From CAZGOM01 sp964542875 (GTDB taxonomy: Bacteria > Planctomycetota > Phycisphaerae > Phycisphaerales > Phycisphaeraceae), in assembly GCA_964542875.1 (NCBI GenBank), contig CAZIWA010000037.1:1-44973 (forward strand): a DNA stretch of 44,973 nucleotides. The letters are read 5' to 3'. The notes beneath the pieces are model-generated. The model had not been told where the DNA came from. It did no database searches and worked only from the letters and a program-made list of their open reading frames with translations. A program made the position numbers and the translations under genes. Shown here piece by piece: positions 28,040 to 35,619 of this stretch. Numbering within the stretch: position 1 is the first letter of the stretch; each line of letters starts with the position of its first letter.

Positions 28040-28885
28040 TTAGTCCATGGGCTTGTATTCGCCGCGGGCGTTCCAGCCGGGGTATTGGGCTTCCAGGGCG
28101 GCGAGGGTTTGCTTGGTGTAGTAGGGGTGGTTGGGCTTGGGGAAGCGGAAGAGGGCGCGTTCTTCGGCAGTGCATTGGGCGATCATTTGCTTGAAGACGG
28201 GATGCTGGCCGTGCATGGTGTAGTGGACGAAGCCTTCAAAGGGGTGGTCTGCGCGGCCTGCGCCAAAGCCCCAGACGAAGCGTTGGCCGTCTTTGCGTTC
28301 GTAGGTGCTGGCGGCGTGCCAGGTGTAGTTGCTGAACATGGCGACTGAGCCGGCGGGGACGACGACGGGGACGGCTTTGGAGAGGTCTTTGCCGTGTTTT
28401 TTGGCGACGAGGCGAAGGGGGGCCTGGTCGGGGCCGACGTCTTCGAGGTGGATCCATGCGCCGATCTGGCCGTATTCGCGGGCGGATTCGCTCATGGGGA
28501 GCAGGGAGTTGTTGCCGTTGTCGATGTGGCCCATGTCCTGGCTGGAGTTGCCGGGGTAGCGGGCGAACATGTAGCCGACGCGGAAGTGGATGTCTTCGGT
28601 TTTGAGGTAGCGCTTGCAGATGCGCAGGAGTTCGGGGTGGCGGTAGAGACCCGCCATGGTTACGTCTTCGGGTGGGTACTTTACGAACATGGCGTTGTTG
28701 TTGTAGTTGTCGTTGGGCGGATTGTCCTTGACCTGTTCCCAGGTTTTGAGGACGCGGCGCTGGGCGGCCTGGAGGGTGGCAAGTTCTTCGCCTCGGATGA
28801 AGTTGGGGATGATGAGGAAGCCGTTTTCGACGAGTTCATCGAATTGGGCGTCGGTGATGACTTGATGGGGATGCATGGGATACAT
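28040..28885 (-). CDS. Phytanoyl-CoA dioxygenase (PhyH) family protein, second copy
   Basis: About 281 residues. The Fe(II) ligands are His120-x-Asp122 in M-G-H-I-D-N-G and His190 in Y-T-W-H-A-A-S-T-Y. Arg202 (G-Q-R-F-V-W-G-F) probably binds 2-oxoglutarate. M-Y-P-M-H-P-H-Q is the likely start (28885, with AAGGA upstream), although the frame is open to 28978. There is no signal peptide. It shares the fold but little sequence with the PhyH protein at 6677-7405, so the substrates probably differ. The substrate is unknown. Confidence 0.88.
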   Translation of the reverse strand: MYPMHPHQVITDAQFDELVENGFLIIPNFIRGEELATLQAAQRRVLKTWEQVKDNPPNDNYNNNAMFVKYPPEDVTMAGLYRHPELLRICKRYLKTEDIHFRVGYMFARYPGNSSQDMGHIDNGNNSLLPMSESAREYGQIGAWIHLEDVGPDQAPLRLVAKKHGKDLSKAVPVVVPAGSVAMFSNYTWHAASTYERKDGQRFVWGFGAGRADHPFEGFVHYTMHGQHPVFKQMIAQCTAEERALFRFPKPNHPYYTKQTLAALEAQYPGWNARGEYKPMD

Positions 28886-29551
28886 CTGCTGAGGTTCCTT
28901 TTGCGGGGGTTGGAGGAGACAGGAGATATCTTGCCGTGCGCGAGCCGGGCGTCCATGTGCGCGCCTGCCGAAGTGCATTGAGAATTCTGCTATTGGGGGG
29001 CGCAGATGGAAGAGGAAGAGTTAACCACTAAGTCACGAAGACACGAAGATTTGAAGATGGGTCTGGGGTCTGGTCAGAGGGGAGTCAGGAAAGGGTGAAG
29101 GGTGGTGTTGAGGTTTGGGGAGCGTTGCGAGGATCATTTTTTAACACGATTTACAAGACTTGCAGGATATACATGCTTGGTTTTTGGATGGAGGGGTGCA
29201 TGACGGTTTTTTGCGGACCTGGGGAGTGAAAACCAAGCGCGGAATTTTTACCGCGAAGGGAAGAGTTGGGGAATGATCAGCCCAAAGGGGAGAGAGGGAG
29301 GAGAAGGAAGGGTCTGGGGGCTGGGGTCCAGGGGCTGGTCAGAGAGAGAAGCAGGGAGATTGGCGACTGAAGAGTTCACTTATGTCGGTGAAGGTGGTTG
29401 ATCGGGAGCCGGTGGGACGCCGGCGCTCCCGGTCCAGACGTACAATCCGTCCTGCATCCGGGAGGGAGAAAGAAGCGTTCCACCATTGCTGTAACCATCG
29501 TTCCCGGGTATCGTTACGTCCCCTAATATCCGGGGAAAATACGAGTAAACC
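28886..29551. repeat. Long gene-free stretch with four repeat copies and the metG leader
   Basis: 29009-29060 and 29246-29275 are copies of the CGAAGACACGAAG family. 29058-29085 and 29306-29340 are GGGTCTGGGG-type simple repeats. 29132-29187 matches 8938-8990 (GATTTACAAGA core). From 29360 on, the DNA becomes more mixed and forms the metG leader, with a GC-rich hairpin at 29403-29431. No gene is seen. Confidence 0.65.
29403..29431 (+). promoter_or_regulatory. GC-rich hairpin in the metG leader
   Basis: CGGGAGC (29403-29409) pairs with GCTCCCG (29425-29431), and CGG with CCG inside it. It lies about 120 bases before the metG ATG. It does not match a T-box or SAM riboswitch that I can recognise, and its role is unknown. 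Confidence 0.35.
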
Positions 29552-31171
29552 ATGAGCACGCCAAAAACCTTCTACGTCACTACGCCGATTTATTACGTCA
29601 ACGATGAGCCGCATATTGGGCATGTCTATACCACGACGGTTGCCGATGTGATGGCGCGGTTTCACCGGCTGGCCGGCCGGGATGTTTTCTTTTTAACCGG
29701 GACCGATGAACATGCGGCGAAGGTGGTGGATTCCGCAGCGGCGCACAACGTGACCCCGATTCAATGGGCGGACCGGAATGCCAAGTCGTTCCAGGAGACG
29801 TTTGCGAAGCTGGCGATTTCGAACACGGACTTCATCCGGACGACGCAGGACCGGCACAAGACGCGCGTGCAGGCGTATGTGAAGGCGCTGATGAACTCCG
29901 GCGATGTGTACCTGGGCGACTACGCCGGCTGGTACGACGCGGGGCAGGAAGAGTATGTCACCGACGCCAACGCGGAAAAGCAGGGCTTTAAGAGCGCCAT
30001 CAACCAGAAGCCGCTGGTGCGCAAAACGGAGAAGAACTATTTCTTCCGTTTGAGTGCGTACCGGGAGCCGCTGCTGGCGCTGCTGGAGCGCGGAGAAGAA
30101 TTCGACGGGTGCCGGTTCAACGTGCTGCCGGAGGCGCGTAAGAATGAGATCGTCAACCGGATCAAGGAGATGAACGACGTCCCCATCAGCCGGACGGGCC
30201 AGGGGGATTGGGGCATCAGCATTCCCGGCGACGACCAGCACAAGATCTACGTGTGGATCGATGCGTTGTTTAACTACATCTCCACCGTCGACACCGACGA
30301 GCGGCGTAAATACTGGCCGGCGGATGTGCATTTGCTGGCGAAGGACATCCTGTGGTTCCACGCGGCGATCTGGCCGGCGATGCTGCTGGCCCTCAAGAAG
30401 CAGCCGGGATACGAATGGGTTTTGCTGCCCAAGTCGGTGTACTCCCACAGCTTCTGGATCCACGAAGGCGTGAAGATGAGCAAGTCGCTGGGGAACTTCA
30501 TCGACTTGAAGGAGATCGACCAGTACATCGCGACGTTCAGCCTCGATGCGCTGCGCTTTTTCCTGGCTGCGGAAGGCCCGCTGGGGACCAATGACAGCGA
30601 CTTTGCGAAGTCTAAATTCATTGAGACCTACAACACGGCGCTGGCCAATACGCTGGGCAACTCGCTGAGCCGGACCTCCAACATGACCACCAAATACTTC
30701 GGCGGCGTGCTGCCTGCGCCGGTTGCAGACGCCGGTGATGCGACGCTGACGCCGGAAGTGGTGGCCGGCCTGGCTGCGGCAAGCGCGAAGGCGTACGAAG
30801 AGCTGGATCTTTCCGGCGCGATCGCGTCCGCATTGGGCATTGTGCGCAAGGTGGATGAGTTCATCGAGAAGACCAAGCCGTTTACGCTGGCGAAGGACCC
30901 TGCGAACTTGCCGCGAGTGGCGACGATTCTTTACAACTGCGCGGAGGCGCTTCGCATCGCGTCCGTGCTGCTGTGGCCGGTGATCCCGGGCAAGATTCAG
31001 GAGCTTTGGGCTCGGTTTGGCCAGGATTACACGGCGCAGTTGGCGGCGGCCCCGGCAACGGGCGGGGTGGACCACCTGGCGCAGTGGCTGACGTGGGGCG
31101 GGCTGAAGCCCGGAACGGCGATCGTCATCGGAGAGCCGTTGTTTCCGAGGTATGTGCCGCCTAAGGTTTGA
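29552..31171 (+). CDS. metG: Methionyl-tRNA synthetase
   Basis: 539 residues. It charges initiator and elongator tRNA-Met with methionine. The class I signatures are H-I-G-H at 21-24 and K-M-S-K-S at 308-312. Near residue 130 the chain reads Y-A-G-W-Y-D-A-G-Q-E-E-Y, so the Cys pairs that bind zinc in many MetRS enzymes are replaced: this is a zinc-free connective peptide. The anticodon-binding helical domain runs from about 380 to 500. The C-terminal tRNA-binding dimerisation domain of E. coli MetG is missing, as in many bacteria. Codons are C-rich and balanced, unlike the G-heavy genes around it. A strong intrinsic terminator follows. Confidence 0.95.
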   Translation: MSTPKTFYVTTPIYYVNDEPHIGHVYTTTVADVMARFHRLAGRDVFFLTGTDEHAAKVVDSAAAHNVTPIQWADRNAKSFQETFAKLAISNTDFIRTTQDRHKTRVQAYVKALMNSGDVYLGDYAGWYDAGQEEYVTDANAEKQGFKSAINQKPLVRKTEKNYFFRLSAYREPLLALLERGEEFDGCRFNVLPEARKNEIVNRIKEMNDVPISRTGQGDWGISIPGDDQHKIYVWIDALFNYISTVDTDERRKYWPADVHLLAKDILWFHAAIWPAMLLALKKQPGYEWVLLPKSVYSHSFWIHEGVKMSKSLGNFIDLKEIDQYIATFSLDALRFFLAAEGPLGTNDSDFAKSKFIETYNTALANTLGNSLSRTSNMTTKYFGGVLPAPVADAGDATLTPEVVAGLAAASAKAYEELDLSGAIASALGIVRKVDEFIEKTKPFTLAKDPANLPRVATILYNCAEALRIASVLLWPVIPGKIQELWARFGQDYTAQLAAAPATGGVDHLAQWLTWGGLKPGTAIVIGEPLFPRYVPPKV

Positions 31172-31193
31172 TGGAAGAACTTTTAGAAATGAG

Positions 31194-31228
31194 AACAGCA
31201 CGGGCTTAGCCTGTGCTGTTTTTCTTTG
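31194..31228 (+). terminator. Intrinsic terminator after metG
   Basis: AACAGCACGGGC pairs with GCCTGTGCTGTT across a TTA loop (one G-T wobble), followed by a T-rich tract. Confidence 0.92.
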
Positions 31229-31369
31229 ATGTGGAGTGGCGGGCATCGCCCTACGGCGGTTGCCCCGGTCTGAAATGCCCATCGGGATTCCGGGACAGGT
31301 TCAGAAACCAGCTCCAGGCACCGACATTTTTGAAAATGCCGCGGTACTACGAGAGTAAAGACGGGTGTT

Positions 31370-32989
31370 TTATTTGGGAATGGGCGTGCGCAGGGTGTAC
31401 ATCATCAGGCACATGTCACGCGGGGGGACGGTGCCTGGGGTTTCGGTCCAGCCGTGGGATTCCGGGGTTTTTATGTAGGCACCCACGGGGGTGAAGTCGC
31501 CGGTGAGCATGGCGGAGAGGAAGTTTACAAAGTCGGGGGGAGACTTCTTAAACACCAGCCAACTGCTGCTTTCAGAGATCTCGATCACCACTTTGGGCGG
31601 GTTTGCCAGGATCTCCTTGATGGCCTGTTCCTGATAGCCTTCGGCGAGAGGGGTGGGAATCATCATCTGGTACATGACAATGAAGCGTGTGGCGCTGCGC
31701 CTGCGGGCGTAATAGAGGATTTGAGGTTCGGATCCGGCGATCAAAACCCTTTCATCCGGAAGGGTGGCCTGAGCTACTTTTTCTGCAGCGACGATGGATT
31801 CGCTGAATACGAAAGGGGAATAGACCAATCTTTCCAAGCGTTTGGGGGGTGTGGTGAGCGCGTAGAAATTCGGAAGGATGGCGGCGATGACACCGCAGAA
31901 CAGGATGGTGCGCAGGAGCCAGGGCGTGTCACGCCCGGCGAGGCGCAGAATGAGGCGGTCCAGGGCGAGCATTCCACCTGCGGCGATGAAGGCCAGGAGA
32001 GGCATCAGCAGCAGGTAATACTGAGGATACAGGCTTCCCGCGGTGCTGATCAAGGCGGCGCCGATCAGGCCGAGGTAGAGCCACCAGCGGGATGGGCGGG
32101 TGAGCAGGAACAACAACCCCAGGAGTATGAGCGGCCACCAAGTGGTGAGAATGGAGAGGAGGTAATTGAAAAAGGGAATGTGGCTGAAGAGATGGGTGGA
32201 GGCGTAGATCTTATTGAATTGGATGGTGCATTCGTAGAGGGCGCGTCCGCCGTCGTGGATGAGAAAAGGGCTGGTGATGAGGAGCGCCATGAGCACGAAA
32301 CCGGCGAGGCAGGCGCCGAGGCGTATCAGCGTGGGGCGCGGGCCCAGGGTGCGGTAGGCATCGATCGCCCAGACGAAGAAAATGAAGCCCGCGAAGGGGG
32401 CGCAGTTGTATTTGTAGAAGAATGCAATGGCGGCGACAGCCCCGGCGGCAAGCCAGATTCTGGCGGAGGCAATGCCGCGGTTTGCGGTGTAAATGAGCCA
32501 CAGGCCCAGGAGGGGGAGGATCATGAAGTGTTCGGTGTTGGCGGCGAACAGGCATATGTCCGGCATGAGAAGCAGGGGGCCCAAAAGCAGGCGGGCGGGC
32601 CAGACCGCCCTGGGGCCCAGTTCGCGGCCGGCGATGGCTCCCAGCACAATGGCGCTGGCTACATGAAAAAGAACCATGAGAACACGAAAACCCAAGCCCA
32701 GGCCGTTGTCGGCGTGGAGGGCGAGCCAGTAGGTGTAAACGATCATGGGAGGCTTCTGCAAAAAAGCCTCTGAGTACGGCAGTACGCCCTGATTCAGCAG
32801 CCACGCGCAATAGGCGTATTCCCCTTCATCGCGCATGAGGGGGAAGGCTGCGGTGTTCCAATGGAGCAAGGCGAAGAAGATTGCGAGGAAGAGGATGCCG
32901 AGGATGGTGCGCCAAGGCTTTTGCGGCGCGGCGATTGGCGCGGCAGAGGTTTCATCGGGGTTGGCGGCAGGTGTGGCGGTGGCGTCCAT
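31370..32989 (-). CDS. Membrane glycosyltransferase, GT39/ArnT-like (GT-C fold)
   Basis: About 539 residues from ATG 32989. The frame is open further upstream to 33574, but that part is a Pro/Arg/His-rich shadow of the permease gene. A cytoplasmic start of about 28 residues is followed by some ten membrane helices. The first outer loop has M-R-D-E-G-E-Y-A-Y (about residue 50), the acidic motif of GT-C enzymes that use polyprenyl-phosphate sugars, then L-Q-K-P-P-M-I-V-Y. The final 130 residues form a soluble domain. Such proteins add a sugar or aminoarabinose-type residue to lipid or protein on the outer face of the membrane. The donor and acceptor are not known. It is the last gene of the leftward cluster. 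Confidence 0.8.
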   Translation of the reverse strand: MDATATPAANPDETSAAPIAAPQKPWRTILGILFLAIFFALLHWNTAAFPLMRDEGEYAYCAWLLNQGVLPYSEAFLQKPPMIVYTYWLALHADNGLGLGFRVLMVLFHVASAIVLGAIAGRELGPRAVWPARLLLGPLLLMPDICLFAANTEHFMILPLLGLWLIYTANRGIASARIWLAAGAVAAIAFFYKYNCAPFAGFIFFVWAIDAYRTLGPRPTLIRLGACLAGFVLMALLITSPFLIHDGGRALYECTIQFNKIYASTHLFSHIPFFNYLLSILTTWWPLILLGLLFLLTRPSRWWLYLGLIGAALISTAGSLYPQYYLLLMPLLAFIAAGGMLALDRLILRLAGRDTPWLLRTILFCGVIAAILPNFYALTTPPKRLERLVYSPFVFSESIVAAEKVAQATLPDERVLIAGSEPQILYYARRRSATRFIVMYQMMIPTPLAEGYQEQAIKEILANPPKVVIEISESSSWLVFKKSPPDFVNFLSAMLTGDFTPVGAYIKTPESHGWTETPGTVPPRDMCLMMYTLRTPIPK

Positions 32990-33162
32990 TGAAAGAGGGA
33001 TTCTACCTGCTGGGGATGGGGCATTGCGGCGGATCGCAATAGAGCGCAGGAGAGGGTAGAGCGATGGAGGGATTCCGCTGGGGTGGTGCTGCGGTGTTGG
33101 TGGTTCGGGCGGTGAGGGGCTTGTGGGGGCGGCGTGGTGGGCCTCTACGGGAGGCATGGGGC

Positions 33163-34119
33163 TTATTTGCCGCTGCGGGGGTCCCATTTTTCGCGGAGGC
33201 CGTCGCCGACGTAGTTGAGGGCGAGGAGGGTGACGGCGAGCATGAGGCAGGGCCAGAAGGGGAGCCACCACTTCATTTCGCCGCCGGTGCCGAAGCAGGT
33301 TTGGAATTGCTGGACGCCTTCGGCGGCCATGTTGCCCCAGCTTGGGGTGGGTGGGCGCACGCCGATGGCCAGGAAGGAGAGGAAGGATTCCTGGAGGATG
33401 GCGGAGGGGACGGTGAGGGTGGCGTAGACAACGATGGGGCTGATGAGGTTCGGGAGGAGGTGGACGAAGAAGGTGCGAACGGGGCCGATGCCCAGGGCGC
33501 GTGCGGCCTCCATGTAGGGTTGGGCGCGGAGGCTGAGTACCTGGCCGCGGATGACGCGGGCCATGGTGAGCCAACTGACGCCGCCGATGGCGACGAGGAG
33601 GGTGAGGATTTCGGCGAGGGTGGTGGCGGTGGCGGTGGGCTCTTTACCGTCGGTGGTGATGCGGGTGATGGCCATGGCCATCATGGGTTTGACGGAGATG
33701 TTGACCATGACGACCAGAAGGATGTAGGGGAGGCCGTAGAGGACATCGACGATGCGCATCATGGCGGCGTCGACGCGTCCGCCGACGTAGCCGGCGATGG
33801 TGCCCCAGAGGACGCCGATGGTGACGGCGATGGCGGCGGAGGCGACGCCGATGCCCATGCTGATGGCGCCGCCCAGGAGCATGCGCCACATGACGGAGCG
33901 GCCCAGTTCGTCAGCGCCGAGCGGGTTTGTGAGGCTGGGGCCGGTGAGTGGGGTGACGCCGTCGAGGCGTTGGAGGTCGTAGTACTGGAGGCTCCAGGGG
34001 AGGGTGAGGAGGCAGGCGAGGGCGATGGCGATCAATACGGCTGCGCCGAGCATGCCCATGCTGGGCCGCCACGGGGGTGTGGCTTGGATTTGGGCCGTTG
34101 GCATGGGGGTGGAGGTCAT
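33163..34119 (-). CDS. ABC transporter permease, DppC/OppC type
   Basis: 318 residues. An N-terminal helix (about 22-45) is followed by the conserved P-L-G-A-D-E-L-G-R-S motif of peptide/nickel permeases, then five more helices. The E-A-A-R-A-L-G-I-G-P-V-R-T-F-F-V-H-L-L-P-N loop, which contacts the ATPase, is at about 215. It should form an importer pore with a DppB-like partner, two DppD/F-like ATPases and a binding protein, but none of these is in the window. A 30-residue insert with K-E-P-T-A-T-A-T stands near residue 165. It may import oligopeptides or oligosaccharides. The run of same-strand genes links it loosely to galE. Confidence 0.85.
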   Translation of the reverse strand: MTSTPMPTAQIQATPPWRPSMGMLGAAVLIAIALACLLTLPWSLQYYDLQRLDGVTPLTGPSLTNPLGADELGRSVMWRMLLGGAISMGIGVASAAIAVTIGVLWGTIAGYVGGRVDAAMMRIVDVLYGLPYILLVVMVNISVKPMMAMAITRITTDGKEPTATATTLAEILTLLVAIGGVSWLTMARVIRGQVLSLRAQPYMEAARALGIGPVRTFFVHLLPNLISPIVVYATLTVPSAILQESFLSFLAIGVRPPTPSWGNMAAEGVQQFQTCFGTGGEMKWWLPFWPCLMLAVTLLALNYVGDGLREKWDPRSGK

Positions 34120-34314
34120 TCTGAAGTCCCTAGAGGTCCTGCGTCCCGCGTCAAGAGTCAGAAGAGCGGAGTTAAGGATGTCAGATGTATAAAGTTAGAT
34201 GTTAGATGTTTTTCAGAGGAGAATTGGAGGGTTTTGGAGTCGTTGCGTGGAGGGCATGCGTCGGCGGCCCTCACCCCAGCCCTCTTCCGAGGGGAGAGGG
34301 GGCGGGATATTTCT
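34120..34314. repeat. Spacer with a GATGTCAGATGTATAAAG repeat
   Basis: 34177-34220 is a copy of the repeat at 18399-18440 and 20770-20810 (GTTAGATGTTAGATGTTTTT core). Confidence 0.7.
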
Positions 34315-35304
34315 TTATTTTGGGTAGCCGGAGGGGTTGTTTTTGAACCAGCGCCAGGCGGTTTCGACGATGGCGTCGATTTGGGTGTAGCGGGGTTTCC
34401 AGCCGAGTTCGCGGCCGATCTTGGAGGCGTCGGCGTAGAGCATGGCGGGGTCGCCGGCTCGGCGGGGGCCGACTTCGACTTTGAAGTCCTTGCCGGTGAC
34501 GCGCTTGGCTGAATCAATGATCTGTTTGACGCTCATGCCGTTGCCGATGCCGAGGTTGTAGAAGCGTTTGTCGCCGGCTTTGAGGGCCTTCATGACAAGG
34601 ATGTGGGCGTCGACGAGGTCTTCCACGTGGACGTAGTCGCGGATGCAGGTGCCGTCGGGGGTGGGGTAGTCTTCGCCGTGAATGGAAACCTTGGGGACCT
34701 TGCCCAGCGCGGCGTTGAGCAAAACGGGGATGATGTGGGTTTCGGGGGTGTGGTCCTCGCCGATGGAGCCGTCGGCGGCGGAGCCGGCAACGTTGAAATA
34801 GCGGAGTGCGGCGTAACCGAAGGTGGGCTTGGAGTGGGCGTAGTCCGCCAGCACGCGCTCGATGAAGAGCTTGGACCAGCCATAGGGGTTGATGGGGCTT
34901 TGGGCGGTCTCTTCGGTGATGGGGGTTTTATCCGGCTGGCCGTAGGTGGCGCAGGTGGAACTGAAGACCATTTTGTTTACACCCGCGGCGTCGATGGCCT
35001 TGAGCAGGGAGACGGTGCCGGAGGTGTTGTTTTCGTAATACCAGAGGGGGGTGGTGACGGATTCGCCCACGTAGGCCAGCGCGGCGAAGTGCATGACGCA
35101 TTCGACGCCGTGGGTTTTGAGGGCCTTGGTGAGGGTGTCGGTGTCGAGGAGGTCGACTTTCTCGAAGGCAGCCTTGGGGTGGATGGCGGCGCGATGGCCG
35201 CGAAACAGGTTGTCTGCCACCACGACATCGTGTCCGGCTTCGATGAGCCGCTTGGTTGCGTGTGACCCGATGTAGCCCGCGCCGCCTGTGACCATGACTT
35301 TCAT
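34315..35304 (-). CDS. galE: UDP-glucose 4-epimerase
   Basis: About 329 residues from ATG 35304, where the family N-terminus M-K-V-M-V-T-G-G-A-G-Y-I-G-S-H begins and AGAGGA lies upstream. It interconverts UDP-glucose and UDP-galactose with bound NAD. Gly7-Gly13 bind NAD. Ser116/Thr117 and Tyr141-x-x-x-Lys145 (P-Y-G-W-S-K) form the catalytic set. R-Y-F-N-V-A-G-S follows near 180, and C-I-R-D-Y-V-H-V-E-D-L near 235. It supplies sugar nucleotides for exopolysaccharide or glycosylation. Its neighbour, the GT-C glycosyltransferase gene, fits that role. Confidence 0.93.
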   Translation of the reverse strand: MKVMVTGGAGYIGSHATKRLIEAGHDVVVADNLFRGHRAAIHPKAAFEKVDLLDTDTLTKALKTHGVECVMHFAALAYVGESVTTPLWYYENNTSGTVSLLKAIDAAGVNKMVFSSTCATYGQPDKTPITEETAQSPINPYGWSKLFIERVLADYAHSKPTFGYAALRYFNVAGSAADGSIGEDHTPETHIIPVLLNAALGKVPKVSIHGEDYPTPDGTCIRDYVHVEDLVDAHILVMKALKAGDKRFYNLGIGNGMSVKQIIDSAKRVTGKDFKVEVGPRRAGDPAMLYADASKIGRELGWKPRYTQIDAIVETAWRWFKNNPSGYPK

Positions 35305-35575
35305 CAGCGAATCCTCTTCCGTGAGGGGTTGTTCCCGACAGCGCGACACTATAGCAGAATTTGAAATTCGTAATTTAGAATGTGTGAATTAAAGAGCTTG
35401 GAAATGAGGGGTTTTGGTGGGTGGGAGGGAGGATTTGAGGACCGGTATAACCGGAGAAATCCGGGGCGCTCAGGTACGCGGGGGACTGAGAAGACGCACT
35501 CATGCAGGCAAGAGCACCGGTGGTGGGGTGGTGCGGGGTTGGTGATTCAGGTGTTTGGCGGGTTTTGTGCGTGGC

Positions 35576-35602
35576 GTGGTGGGCCTCGCGGACTCGGCCG
35601 CA
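35576..35602. repeat. GTGGTGGGCCTCGCGGACTC-type dispersed repeat
   Basis: It lies just past the end of the minus-strand heparinase-like gene. Relatives are at 23311-23345 and, more loosely, at 11851-11889. Confidence 0.6.
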
Positions 35603-35619
35603 CTTTACCGGGATGCGGA

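Noticed and set aside
29360..29551. T-box or SAM riboswitch before metG
   Set aside because: I could not find the conserved T-box sequence or the SAM-I core, only a plain hairpin.
33064..34512. Plus-strand frame of 482 Gly/Asp/Glu-rich residues
   Set aside because: It is the antisense of the permease and galE genes, both of which show firm motifs.
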